Below are positions 43,675 to 56,859 of a stretch of 64,000 nt of DNA, one piece after another. Position 1 is the first letter of the stretch, and the number at the start of each line of letters is the position of its first letter. The notes below the pieces were generated by a model. It was not told the origin of the DNA, made no database searches, and was given only the letters and a program-made list of their open reading frames with translations. Location: NCBI GenBank assembly GCA_963920665.1, contig OY987263.1, positions 40,211,218 through 40,275,217 on the forward strand. The letters are read 5' to 3'. The position numbers and the translations under genes were made by a program. Source of the DNA: Straminergon stramineum. Its lineage: Eukaryota; Streptophyta; Bryopsida; Hypnales; Calliergonaceae.

Positions 43675-46600
43675 GCATTCGCCTTGCCAGACCTTTCTTT
43701 ACTGGCCCCACCTAATGGTATTGTTTGGCTTCTACCATACTAGTTGTTGATTTGGTTGGCTAGACTTTGACAAGTTTTTTAGAACTTTCACGAATTTTTG
43801 GTTATCACTCCACCACTTTGGGTCTCCATATGGGGACCCTCAAACAAAAGAAGATACAAAAAAGTTATAGTGAAGAGTGAAGCTTTGCTATCCAGGGGAT
43901 TAAGCTCCAAAATTTAAAGACTAAAATTAGCCCCAGGTTCAAAGCTACATATTAATTGGTGCCACGTAGATAAAGTCTTTGCACATAGTGAGCATAAAAA
44001 GCATTGCAAGTACCAACTTGCAAACCTCTACGATTGTTGGTACTCTAACTTCCTTGAAAGATGCATCCAAGTATATCCACACGTATATGGCACCGCTTTT
44101 GTAGCAAGAAATGAATGCAACACACTACATAGTGTTGTAACCAAAGGAGATTGTAAGCTCATTTAAATCTAAAAAGATCATCACAACATTATTACATTAG
44201 CATAGTGCAAAAGTATAGAGACCATTCTCTATGCTTTAACCTCCAATGGATTAAAGATCTCACTTTGGACTTTGGGGAGTTTTAGGCAAACTATTGTATA
44301 CTCAATAAAGTGAGAGTAAGTTGTACAAAAAAATGTGCAAATATGTCTATTGTGAATACCTTGAAGTTAAATAATAATAATTCAAATTCTCTTCAAAGAT
44401 ATGCTTTCATATGTAGTTTCAATGGCAATGGGAGGAACTCCTAAAATGATCAACTACAAAGAGGATGTACCAAAAAAACTAGTTATTTTGAGCCTGCCCC
44501 TCATTGTCTTTCAATTTTAGGGGGTACCAATGATGTAGACTAATTTTGTACATTTCAACATGATGGTACAATTACTTTGCCAAAATCTACTTATAATATA
44601 AAGGTATCTATTTCACAAAGCTTGGTCATATACTCATATGACACCTCACATTAAACTCTTTCTAGATTATATTTTTGATACTTTATGGAAATTTTTTAAA
44701 TAATAAAGATGTGCATATGGATATTCCTTACATATCTATGCAATCGAATTTGAATTATTCATCACCATTTGTTTTTAATAAAATATTATAGAAATTCATG
44801 AAATTTGACTTTAAAAATTCATCAAAAATAGAATTTTGCTTTTTTGAAACTGAAATTTAGTAGGCTTAATTGGGATTGTATAAGGATTGGATGGTAATTA
44901 TACACAACAAAAATTCCAATTTTTTCCTATACTATGCAATAAAAATTGGAATGGCTCAAATCAACATTTTGTAAATGAACTATACAAGGACTCACAACTT
45001 GGCTTGATCAAGCATTGTAGCTCATCCAAGTCTTTCTTTCAAAGTTACTATCAAAGACCATTTGTTGAAAACAGAGAGCATGTGATGGCAAAGGTAAAAA
45101 TTCACAACCTCATGGCTTGGCCATGATGTAGCTTTGAAGGTAAATAATCACAATGTCATGTCAAGTGAAGTGAAGGAGGGATGAACAATGTCAATGTAGA
45201 CCTAGTTTCATTTGATTTGAATTGCATGTGGTAATTGGAGCTCAAGGATCCATGTTTCAGAAAGTTGGCTAAGACTATCAAGTGTTTGAATGTTTGACTA
45301 AAAATTTGAAGAATTATTTTCATGAGTTTTTGGCAATTTTTCTAATATGTTCTTCAATATGTGCTCTTTAATATGTTCTTCTATTAGAAATATTTTCACT
45401 TTGTTGAGCTAAGATGATCACCACTTTTTTGGCTTGTTTAAGTCAAGGGGCTTTGCTTAACCATTTCGTGTCTATAATTGTGCATTGGGGCTACACCCTA
45501 AACCCCGAACTCTTAATCATCCACTAGGTGGATGATGAATGTTGCAAAAAGTGCATTTCATTGAATGAATACTATATGTAGATTGTTGAGACACTATGCC
45601 AAAAGGTGTTTGCTTATTTGAAAAGGCCATTTTCCATCTACCAGTGGTTGTCTAGTTGAGTGTCTAGGGACTACCCATAGTCCTATAGATACTAACAAAG
45701 CAATTTTTGGTTGAATCCATTGTTAGTTCCAATGATTTAGACATTGAAATTTAGAGCATCTACAAAAATGCAAGAACTAACCAAATTTTTGGATGAACCT
45801 TGTATAATGAATGCTTGAACTCTCTTTTGAATTATCTTGTCTTTCTAAGGGTGGGTGGGGTGGAAATACCAATGACTCTTCTAAACATTAGTTTTTCTTT
45901 TACAATTAGGAAGTTCTTGTAGTATACTTTTAGCTTTTTCACACTAAGAGACTTGTGATTAATATATACCTATAGAAGCTCTTTTAGTATAGCACATTGT
46001 CTTAGTAGTGTAGAACAATTTTTTTGGTTTTGATTACATTTTCTTGCATTATTGGTTTTGATGACAAACTTTTGTTGATATACATGTTGGATTTATCTTG
46101 TCTTCAAATTGTAAGAAGAAACTCTAGCCAATTATACAATTGAAAATTATATTTGAAGAAAATCAAATAAAGAATCACATATAAATATTTCCTCTTAGAT
46201 TTCATGCCTTCTCAACATATGAGTGATTGTAGTTTCTAGCAAGAGTTGTTGATTTTTTGCCAACTCTCTCAATGAAAGAAGCAACTCTACCAATGATATT
46301 AGTACATTCCAAAGGAGTTTACAAATGAAAGGTGAATATTGCTTGCAAACCTCTATCTTCTCTTCAAATCATATTTTTACAAATTGGTGTTAAATAGTCC
46401 ACAATTGTTTATGAAAATTTATTGAATTCCTATCAACACCATTGTCAACACTAGTAGAAATCTACTAAGGGATGAACTTGTTTATGCAATTTATATTAGC
46501 TTTAATACATATCTACCCCAAAAAATCATTTCAATCCATATTTTTTAGTACCAATGCAACCTCTTGATGTTTCAAATCACTTTTTAGATTTTACAATGCG

Positions 46601-47079
46601 TAAATATGTGGAACTCTTAAGGAAGGAATTTGGTGTTGATATATAAACAAATTTTGTTGAATTTGTAATTAATTTACAACCAAATCATTAGATCTAGATA
46701 CTACTTTTATAATCAATATAATGATTTGAAATTTGGAAAACATTGAAATTTGATTCAATAGTCATGGTTTTTTTTAAGATGCATGGTTTCTTAAAAATTT
46801 GACATATGTCCAATTCATTCAATTTATACAAATCATTAGTAGGAATAGTCAATTGGTATAGTTATATCCATTCAATATTTATTACAATGATGATTTTTAG
46901 GTCAAAACTAATTTTGAGAATCACCTTTGGGGCTTTATGGTATATGTATTGACAAATATAGGATCTACTTTGCAACCATGGATTTTTTGAATCTACAACC
47001 AAAAATATGGTGGAATGAAGTAAGGTAAAAACAAATGGAATTTTGAAGTAAGACAACTAAAATTGAAATCCACAAAGAA
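43675..47079. other. AT-rich intergenic DNA
   Basis: About 3.4 kb with no supportable gene. Open frames here are short, start without ATG or lack any domain pattern. Confidence 0.55.
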
Positions 47080-47490
47080 TTTTGTGTCTTTTCAATGGAA
47101 GGAATTTATTTGAAGGAACCAATGGAACCTTTAGGGTTCAATTAATTGCTAAAATAATGACCATAAAAATTTGGAATTAAGAAAATATGAGAGTGTTGAA
47201 AGGTTTTTGAAGCAACAAATGCAACACACAAACACAAATGAAATGCAAGAGACAGTTTGCAACCGTGGGGTTAAATGCATAGAGAATTTAGTTTTTCTAT
47301 TCAATTGAGGGAGTTGAAATCTTTTGGAAGGAACAAATGGGAACCTTTGGGGTTCAATTAATTTTTGAAATAAAGATTTGGATCAAAAAAATTTAGATGA
47401 GAGAGTAGAAAGGTATTTTGAGGCAAGGTACCAATGGAACTTAATGACTTATGTAAACAAGTGAAATGTAGGGTCTACTATGCAAACATG
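46955..47490 (+). repeat. diverged tandem repeat, unit about 220 bp
   Basis: AACCTTTAGGGTTCAATTAATT near 47128 recurs as AACCTTTGGGGTTCAATTAATT near 47341. TTGCAACC with its CTACT or CAGT context recurs at 46971, 47258 and 47481. Confidence 0.45.
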
Positions 47491-47657
47491 AAATCTAAAT
47501 CTTTGGATGTTTGTGTTGACAAATACAAGGTTCAATGCAAATTATTGTTCAATATACACCTCCAATGTCTAGCAAAATGAGTTTACATCTACTCAGATTC
47601 CCATATCAAGTAAAGTCTAGAGAATTATAACCTTGAAAGGACAAGCTCATAACCATT

Positions 47658-48580
47658 TTAACCCCTTCAGGAATTCGGCACTTTTAGGCCAAACTTTCTT
47701 CAAAGTACTCAAATCCAAAGCAAGGCTAAAATCTTCATCTATATTTATTCATTAATAAATCTAACCATAGGATCATTTAGTTAACTTTTGAGAGTACACC
47801 CTTTTGAAATTTTAGAATAAGAAACCTTAACAATTGCAAGATCATGATGCTTGAATTTCAAGAAGAAATATTTTCAACTCTTCTCAAATGGTTAGGTTTC
47901 TCTTTCAAAAATTTTACACAAAAATGTGTATATCCAAAAACTTTTTTCTCCTCAGAATATTTTGAAAAATTAAGTTGAAAATATATATAGAAATTAAAAA
48001 AAAAATTCATATTTATGCTTGAAAAAAAATAGAAAGTAAAAAGAAGTAGAATATGATTCAAAATACCAAATTGTTAAGAATTTAGTTAAATGGAATTGGA
48101 AAATTCCAATTCCAATGGTTGTAATATTGTACTAAACAATCTACAATCGAGTGATTTTTTTTTTTTTTCAAAAATCTTGAAAATTGAGTTAAATAAAAGA
48201 CTTCAAACTTTATTTTAGAGTAGAGATTCCATGACTACTTGCAAACTAAAACTCCTCATAACTTTCATCTTATCTATCAAAAAGGAATAATTCAAAGCTT
48301 TCCACATGAATACAAATCTAGGATACCAAGTTCAAATTTTTACTTCTTTTTAAAAGTCATTTTTTTGAGCTACCCGGGGAAGTAACGAAAACTATATATA
48401 TCATACAATAACTTTCTAACCATGTAATAAAAAATTATGAAAATTTTTGCGCCTTAAGGCTACTCCTCAACCACATGTTGTGTAAAATATTTCAAAGAAA
48501 AAAAATGAAAATTCTGTTCTTAGTGAGCTGCCCAAAATTTCTATGTTGCCAAAAAATGTTGTTTGGAACTTAGAGGTTAA
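47658..48580 (+). repeat. repeat family A, copy 5 (near full length)
   Basis: It begins TTAACCCCTTCAGGA and ends near TTAGAGGTTAA, and is collinear with 21131-22065 over its length in the same orientation. Non-coding. Confidence 0.65.
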
Positions 48581-51110
48581 CAAACTTTATTTTGAAACTA
48601 TCTATGAATTTGATCTTTTGTATTTCTTGTTCTAAAATGTAATTACATGTCTTTTAGTAGTTGTAAAAGTTTGAATTTTTTTAAAAAGTTTGAATTTCTT
48701 TTGAATTTGTGATTAAAAAGTGAAACAATTCATATCAAGAATAATATATGTTCAAAAAAACTCTATAGGTTTATGTCATAGTGTAGAATATCATGGTGCA
48801 AATTTTTATCATGTCATTCTAAAATTAGAATATCAACATTCAATAATTGTGAATTCATCTCTCCAAATTGCTTGGTCAATATTTTAGGAAAAAATTATTT
48901 ATTTTAAGTAGAAATGTAAATGAAGAGCCAAAGAATATTAATGAAAAAGTGATTTTTATTTGTCAATAGAAATCAAATTTTGTTAGGCTCCTATATCCAT
49001 GTGAACTTTCCCATCACCAAGGTCTCTTCATCCGAAAATGAGGTTGAAAAAACCTTACGTAGAGAACAACAAAGCCCTAGTTAATAGTTTTGAGGGAATA
49101 ATGAAAAAATAGTTTTGGGAGTGTATGCCATATAAATGTCATTTTAAGTACAAAAATTAATTGGAGATTATTTTGATGAGTGAAAAAGTATCTAGTGATT
49201 TGCAAAAGACAACCTTATCAAAACTTAGTTTGTATGTATCATATATTGTAAACCCTTTCACAATTGAACCCTTCAAAAATATGTAACATTTCTCTTCTCT
49301 ATTCTTCAAATACTATCAATAAAAAAAAATCCTTCTAAATTTCCTAACTGCCCAAAGTAGTATTTTTTGTGGGAGTTTTATTGCATTGAATTGTATATTG
49401 AGTATACTAAGTGGATAGTTCAAATTATGGTTGGCATACAACTACCTCAAACTTTGTAAATTGGAGCAAATTCATGAGTGATTGACATGGTAATAGAATA
49501 ATATGATGTTGTCTGAGTGTATTAAATTCTAAAGGACCAACTTATGTTCTCAGCAAAAATTGTCATTTTTAGTGCATTCAGAAAAAATGATCTTTGAAAA
49601 TAAAATAAAAATTATCCATCCAAAACTAAAGTAAACTATAAACTACTAAAGAAATAGTGAATGGAAAACGGTTTAGAAAATTTGATGGTTTTGATTTTAA
49701 GATTGTAGCACTATAAATTTTAGAAAAAGAATGTTGTGCCTTGTCCTTCATTCAAAATATAATTTAAGTATTTTAAAGGTATTGTAACTTTTATTTAACT
49801 ACTAAAGGACTAAGGACTAATTACTTTTGGATTTTTGAAACTTTGGCAAGCTCTATTAAGTTCATAATTTGGAATTTTTGTATTAAATCTTTAGACTTGA
49901 TGCTAATTATCCTAATCTAATGTGAAGCTTTGTTTCATGTCATTCCAATAAACATTACACAAGTTATAAGTTGTTTTTCAATTTCAACGTCAAAGCAGTC
50001 AGATTCATTTACTTTACTAATAAGACTACTACCTACAAAAAGTATTTGAACCATTCAATTCCAAATAACGAGATGAAAGTAAGGATGAAAATTACAAAGA
50101 GTTTTAATTTGTAGACAATGAAGGTAGAAAAAATATATAAAGTCATTTGTGATATCCATTTTGAAAGTTTCCATACATAAAAAAATTATAGCATAGTATA
50201 GATAGGTATTCATAGCTCATTACTAGAGCCTAAAAATACTGGAATCCTTTATCCCTTCTCCTAGAAGTTAAGCATTTAAAAACCATTCCATTAAAAAGTT
50301 ATAATAGTTTTATAGCAGATAAATTTTTATTCAAAATCATCAAACAAGAATTCAAATTCTCAAATTCTTTTGAGAGTTTAAAGTTTTAATAAAATTACAC
50401 ATTAAGTGCTTTCATACATCCTAATCCTAAATAAAAGAAACTAAGCTTTACAGGGAATATCATTAAAATGGTGCCATTCTATATGCCATTTTCAAACCAC
50501 GCAATCTAAATTGCAAAAGTGTCATCTAGGATAGGTATAGATTTTAGATTGCTTCGTCTAAACCATAAAAGTTCCAAAGTTATGGAATGATGTCATTTTA
50601 ACAAAATTCCCCATCTTTGAAAAAATTGTAACTTGGTAGTTCATTCCTATTCACTAATTGGAATTATTTGATTCAAATTTTCAAAATCTTGCAAGAATTT
50701 TTTCAAGAAGTACCAAATTCAAGTCAAGTGAAATATTATATAAAATTCAAAAAAAAAATTTAATCATTATTGGTTTTGTCTATTTAAAAACTTTTACCAT
50801 GTTTGTAAAAATTCTATTATAATTATTCTCATTCTGATTCCAAGATTTTCTCATAGCATTTGGCCATCAATTATTTCTGTATTTTTTTGGTTTCGTTAGG
50901 GTGGCTCCAAAATTTTAGTTGAATCTATCAATTCTGGCAAATGTTGTAAATAATTTTTGTTTTAGTTAGAAAGCAACAATGAAATTTCTGGTGATTTACA
51001 GAAAATTGCTAAAAAAGCTAGCTGAATAATCACATTCTCTCCTTCAAATTCCAATGGGGCTTGTAGGTAGACCAAAGCAGCTCCAATACGCCAATAAGAA
51101 TCTGGCGGTA
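48581..51110. other. AT-rich intergenic DNA
   Basis: No gene or clear repeat structure recognised over about 2.5 kb. Confidence 0.5.
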
Positions 51111-51145
51111 CTAACCAACAAAATAAGCTGAAAAGTCGGTTGTGA

Positions 51146-51325
51146 CTATAGTAGTGTGACGAGCCGTTTGCGGGGTCAGGTCTGGGACTCGGGCAGCCTG
51201 GACGAATCCCCTCCAGCGAGACTGACGTGCTGCTGCGGCACAGCGCACCTGACGTGCCCAAGCGGTACAGATCCAATTTTCCCGGGCGACCTCCCTCGTC
51301 GCCATGCTCTTCAGCTTGGTGCCCT
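51146..51325 (+). repeat. GC-rich inverted duplication, arm 1
   Basis: This arm contains GACGAGCCGTTTGCGGGGTC, GACTCGGGCAGCCTGGACGA and ACGTGCCCAAGCGGTACAGA. All recur in reverse complement at 52462-52672. Arm 2 has about 20 extra bases, a difference divisible by three. The arms stand out in GC against the AT-rich surroundings and stay open in more than one frame, so they could be old coding sequence. Confidence 0.85.
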
Positions 51326-51953
51326 CCCTATTAGTCATTGTTCCACTGGACTGCTGCTGCGCAAGCGAAGTGAGATCGATTGAAACAAAGCAAGAATCTC
51401 TAGAAGCTGCTTATGCCTTGATGGCGCAGTTATGTCGATCTTGTTTTGTTCTGGCTTGCTCGAATTCTCAGTGAAGTCTGAAACCACAAAGCCCTGCAGC
51501 CCTTTTCAACTTTTCTTATTGTTGTTTGGATGTAATGACCTTTGTGGGATTGCTATTATGTATGAAGATTGTTACAAGGAATTGCAATTGTGTGAGGGAT
51601 ATTATACAGTGATCCAGCTTCCGTTTCAATGTGTCTGAGCGTCCATTTTCGGGGTTGCAGGCAAGAAAACTACTTTGCTTTCCAAAGTGAAGGTCTTGGA
51701 GCCGTTGTTGCAGGCTCTTGGTAGGTATGCTACGGACCAGACTTGTCTCTCCTCAGCTCCTTGTTGTGCATTGACGAGTACATCAAGTGCAATTACTATT
51801 TTTGAAGGATGAATCAGTGTCATAATACAATGGAGTTTACACTGCAAGTGGCTTGCTTGACGTCATTGATGATTTTTTTTTTGGTCAGACACATTCTTGA
51901 GTTTTGCAGAGGACCTTCATGTTCAAGAAGCTTTTGAAAAGAGCCTCCGATAA
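51304..51953 (+). pseudogene. possible end of an unidentified gene or gene remnant (three exons)
   Basis: Two segments look like exons. 51661-51720 is bounded by TTGCAG and GTAGGT. 51910-51953 follows TTTTGCAG and ends in TAA. Their phases agree and the joined peptide includes KVKVLEPLLQALEDLHVQEA and ends FEKSLR, a regular helix pattern. An upstream segment ending near 51439 (LEAAYALMAQL) joins in phase through a weak GTCGAT donor. An ATG at 51304 is in frame with that segment but may not be the true start. I do not recognise the family. It could be the 3' end of a functional gene, a decayed copy or chance. Confidence 0.3.
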
Positions 51954-52461
51954 GATGGTTTTCAAATAAAAGTCTTTTCAAATCTCCCTTTTAAAACTCT
52001 CAGGCATTGTTAATATTGTGTCACAAAATTAAAAAAGGAGAGGAATTTGGAATTCCCTTTCAAGTGCCAAAAAGATCGCACAAAATCTCTGTCAAACACA
52101 GTTTATCACTAGCAACCATACTGAATGCTTTGAGTATCTCGACATATCTTCAAGAAATCAGCAATCAGCATTCAATTCATAAACCCACAATTCCAAAACA
52201 TTGGAATTGCTGAATCAAAAGCAAAGATACTCTCAAACCATCCACAATCAATCAAGTCTCTAGACTCCGTGAGTAGTATTTCCGATTCCAAACAGAATAG
52301 ATCATTCACAAGTTGCAATTGGTGCTCATCACGGACTAGATGCAAAGCCTCATTGTCCTAATCTTTACTGTACGAACTAGTCACAACCCGAGCTCCAGCC
52401 ACGAGATGGACCCAAAGGGTACCCTGAAAATCTGAGAAAGACATGAAACAGAAGACGTCGG

Positions 52462-52672
52462 GGGCACCAAGCTGACGAGCATGGCGACGAGGGAGGTCGC
52501 CCGAGAAAATTGGATCTGTACCGCTTGGGCACGTCAGACGGGCTGTGCCGCAGCAGCGCGTCAGTCTCGAAGGAGGGGAAGCAGCGGCACATGAGGAGGA
52601 TTCGTCCAGGCTGCCCGAGTCCCAGACCTGACCCCGCAAACGGCTCGTCACACTACTATAGTCACAACCTGA
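52462..52672 (-). repeat. GC-rich inverted duplication, arm 2
   Basis: Reverse complement of 51146-51325 with substitutions and an insertion near 52565-52590. The arms are about 1.1 kb apart. Confidence 0.85.
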
Positions 52673-53810
52673 AAAGTCTGCCTTCGCCTCATCAGCAGAG
52701 AACAGTCCCCGAAGACGCCAACAGCCGCGCAGAGACGCCGAAAGACGCGGCCACCACTCCTCACTCTCGTGCCCTTGATGACTAGACTAATCAGTGTCCA
52801 GCAACAGCCTGCCTCAAATATCATGAAGCTCCCCGCCCCAATCCATTCATCTCGTGCACTGGTGGTTGCAACAATCCGCCTCGATCCATCTCGTGGAAGT
52901 TGAAGCTTTAATTTCCATTCATTCAGTGCATCTACTGTAGCTCATTTGCGTCGATCTAGACATCTGCTGTCGGTAGCTGGTAGAATTCATATTGGCAGTC
53001 ACTCTGCAATTACGTGACAAGCCATCAATGGCGCCGGTCACTGCCCTTCCAGCGCTGGATCAAACCAGAGTACCTCACGCTCGCTTGATTCTTAGATTTA
53101 TTTTTTATGAATTTCACCTTGTACGTGAATTGATGCGCCGCACTCCGTCGTCTAGCTTATGCGTTGATCGAATTCGAATGTTATATATTGATTCCAGCCC
53201 TTTTGAATTGACTAGGTGGAATCGGCTGTTTCGTTCAAATTTGGTTCTTGGTTTTGAGTGGTGGAGCACTGGAGCTCATTCTGCAACTCTGATTCTGATG
53301 CATGCTCTGTAATTGAGAGAGGTGAAGATCAATTGGAGCTACATTTCTAGCAATCTTGCATGATTCGAGCTTGGAGCTAGCGCTGTTTCAAGTAGAGAGT
53401 ATAGAATGATTTTTTCAGTTTCTGAAAGGCTCATGACCTACAATTACAATTTCGGCTTAGGGGTGTGAGCTTGAGTCGAATTTATTCCTTGAGTAGGTAT
53501 TTATTCCCTCTTGTTGCCGCCTGCGACCGTCTTTTCTGAAGTACCTCTGCTCCAGTAGAAGTTCGCTCTGCAGATTTGGTCTGTGAGTTCCACTCAAATT
53601 CCATGCAATTCAAGTTGTGGAAGAACAGGGTGTCAAATATTCGTATTCGCATCTAGATTCAGAGTGTCAACAAACTATCATCGTAGTAATATAGTGCATC
53701 TGTCAGCATACCAAAGTAAAGTTGTGCCGGCCATATTGTGATTACTGAATTAGTAGTCTTAAATACCTGGAAACTGCACAGATGAGAATCTGGCTATCAG
53801 AATGGGGTAG
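52673..53810. other. GC-richer island without a recognised gene
   Basis: The composition resembles the leader regions of the UBP25-like and SUVR genes, but no exon chain follows. An ATG at 53028 opens a short frame (MAPVTALPALDQTRVPHARL) that cannot be assigned. It could be a promoter of a lost gene or a non-coding transcript. Confidence 0.3.
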
Positions 53811-53814
53811 TAGC

Positions 53815-54165
53815 CCTTGCCATTTAAAACTAAAAATTAAGGCCCAAAGTTCAAATTGCATTAAAATATTTGTTTTTATGAGTTATCAAAATTTTCAAAT
53901 TGGAATAGAAACTAGACTTACTAAGAGTCTCCACTTGGGTTCAAAAAAAATTAAATAACTTTTGTAGCAAAAGAGGTACAAGTTGCCAAAATACATAAAA
54001 GGTATCTTTGGTGATCTAGTTTTAAGCATCTTCTTTTGTAGTAAAGTTAGTAAGACCTCAATGAGAGAGTTTCGATAGAGATGAGCCTATTAAATTTAGA
54101 TGGCAAAATTGTATTAGTTGTGTATATTTTAGATCCCAAATTGTATAACACTATATAATGGGCCA
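53815..54165 (+). repeat. repeat family C, copy 3 (3' part)
   Basis: Collinear with the later part of 35096-36045, including the TTGCCAAAATACATAAAA and TTGTATTAGTTGTGTATATT blocks. Confidence 0.45.
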
Positions 54166-55375
54166 ATATTCATTGTGGGCCATTGGCACTTATTTACCTT
54201 AATTTATACAACAAACATGGCAGATCATTGTATACAAGCAAGTCCATTGTCTGCAAATGATATTGGTAGTGGCATTACAGTATAGTGTTAGTTTCCTAGG
54301 TTTAAAAATTCTAAGTTGTGATTGGGCTTGCCTTCATCTAGGTCTGCAATGGGTCCTACTCTTTGGGTGATTGCAAGAAGCACTTGTCCTATTTTCCATC
54401 AGAAGACCAATGCAAAAGTTGTTTTGTGCCATAAGTATTGCAAAAATGATTGAATGAACACAAAATTTAGAAAGTAAGGTTTCTATAGCCCCACCTATAG
54501 CAATAAAAAATGTACTTGAATTATTTAAAAAATTTCAATATTAATTCAAAAGGTGAAATTAAATTTTGAATGTATGTTACACACATAATTTTTGTGTTTT
54601 TTAGAACTATTGAATACCTTTTTGAAGAGTTATAGCATTAGATTTGGTAGGCTAGCTCTTTTGACTAATAGAATTATATCTTCTCAAGAGAAAAATTTAC
54701 AAAACATAATCCCAGTGTATTTTAAATTGGTCTAAAGTGTGTTGTCTTTAGGTTGAATTTATGTTGAATTCAAAATGTTTTTAAAGTTCTAGCTTTGACC
54801 TTCCTTCTTTCCTTTTATTTGGTGACAATGGACACTTTTAAAATAAAATTTTCAAATGCTTTTTTTAATGAAAAAATTAGAAATGTGGAAATCTCATTTT
54901 CTAGCATAAATTGCAAGTTGCAGCTCAAAATAGTATTTCAAGGCACACAAAAAAGACTCAATAGTACTAGTGGAGGCATGTAGCAACTCCAATTAGCCAA
55001 TGAGAACTATTTTGTGACGAATTAAGTATTGCCATTCCTCCTTGCCATCCAATAATAAATATTACATTTTGTCAAGTAGTAGATCTGAAATCTAATCAAC
55101 AATCTAGATTTCATATCCATGCCCCCAATAGTATTGAAGATGACTTATAGTACAAAAAGTATTAAAAGGATGAAAATAAAAAATGCAACAAATACAAGTA
55201 TTTTGTGCAAGTTTTGTGTTTTGTACAAGTGTTTTGTGCAATCACCCATTCACCTTACTCACACTCCAAAGATGTTAGATCACAACGTGCATGCAAATCC
55301 ATTGTAGACAAATCTATATTAGTGGCATAATTAGTTAGTGTCTTTTTAGGTTTTAGAACTTTAGGCTATATGTTG
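54166..55375. other. AT-rich intergenic DNA
   Basis: No supportable feature. Confidence 0.5.
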
Positions 55376-55501
55376 AATTTCATTAAAATGGTGGTATTAT
55401 TCCACCATTTTGACATATTCCATGTCATTTTAATGAAATGTCATGCAATTTCTAACATATTCTTTGCCATTTTACCATAATACCACCATTTTAATGAAAT
55501 T
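55376..55501. mobile_element. 126-bp MITE-like inverted repeat
   Basis: The arms 55376-55400 and 55477-55501 are exact 25-bp inverted repeats beginning AATTTCATTAAAATGGTGGT. A second small palindrome around CATTTTAATGAAATG lies between them. No clear target duplication, so the class is unknown. Confidence 0.65.
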
Positions 55502-56859
55502 TACTACCTATACATTAGAATGCCCTCATTTAGGTCCTAGATGGGCATTAGCCACTCTTATCAAAGTTGAACTAGGAGTCCAAATAATTTATTATTTATT
55601 TATAAAAAATTAAAATCAATACATGAAGTGGATCTGATTTAGACTTGTCATGAAGTCTAATTTTGATTTTAAATTAAAAAAATTCCAAATAATATTTAAT
55701 TTTTATTGGAACTTTTGGGGCGCTAGTTCTAACTTCAAAATTTGGCGACCCTATAGAGGCTCCAAATTTTCTCTAATGCTCCATTCTTTTTAAGTTAGTC
55801 TTTCCTCAATCACATTATATCACAACATGTATGCCCATCCATTGCAGGCAAGATTATACAAGTGATGTAATTGATGTAGTCTTGCGTTTTAGAACTTTGG
55901 GTACTTAGATGTTACAATTTTGTCGATCTAGACCCCACTATTTTAACAAATAGGAAAATGTTTATCTTTTTAACAGAAGCAACCACAAAGTTTCGATATT
56001 GTTGGTTTGATATTAGATTATTAGACTCAATCGTAGACTTTAGTTATACACAAGCCATCAATGTGTTTATTATTATTACCCTTTTTTTTTTTTATCAAAA
56101 TTGTTTTGATATTTTGGTTTTTATTAGTGTCTATTGAAAGAAAGGGAGAATCTCTTCTTTGCCTTGAAGCCATTCAAATTTGCAAAGAAATTTATCTCTA
56201 CTCAAAAAATGTGATATAAATTGCACTTAGTGAATTCACTAACTTACTGTCAGTAGCATAATTAGTTCACTTACAGTAACTAGCATTTGAATGATGTTGA
56301 AGGGAAACATGTAAGTTATTGAAACTGTGCACAACAGCACAATGTCACATAATACTGATTACTATTATACCAAAAGCAATGTCAGCAACTTGACAAGTAA
56401 CTGAGCTGCAGTGTCAATTAAATCTGAAGCATGACTCTATGCAGACCAGCAAACTAAGCTTATACAATTCATGAATTATGATCATTCTTCAGTTGACAAG
56501 ACATTCAAGAGCTGATCAAGCCGCCTTCCGTAGGGTATGTCGGTACCTTACTACCTAAGTGTAGAATAGAAGGCCATAGCTCGTCCTGTCAGAGGTCAAA
56601 TGAAATGATGCACAAGCAGAGCTTTTCACTTGAAACCCTTGCTGCAATGCTGGCATTCAGAGCAGTTGGCAACTCGGCGTTCACAACGATAAACACAATT
56701 AGAATGGAAGACATAACATTGTATAACCAAGCATCCAAAGGTATTCTACTTTGGTAGATATTTGGGAGGGACTTAGCAGTTAAGGTAAATCTGCCTATGA
56801 GAGGCAAAATGAGTGCTTTGTCTATTATAATTACCATAAAAATTCAGAGTTTTTCCCAT
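55502..56859. other. AT-rich intergenic DNA
   Basis: No supportable gene. Confidence 0.5.
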
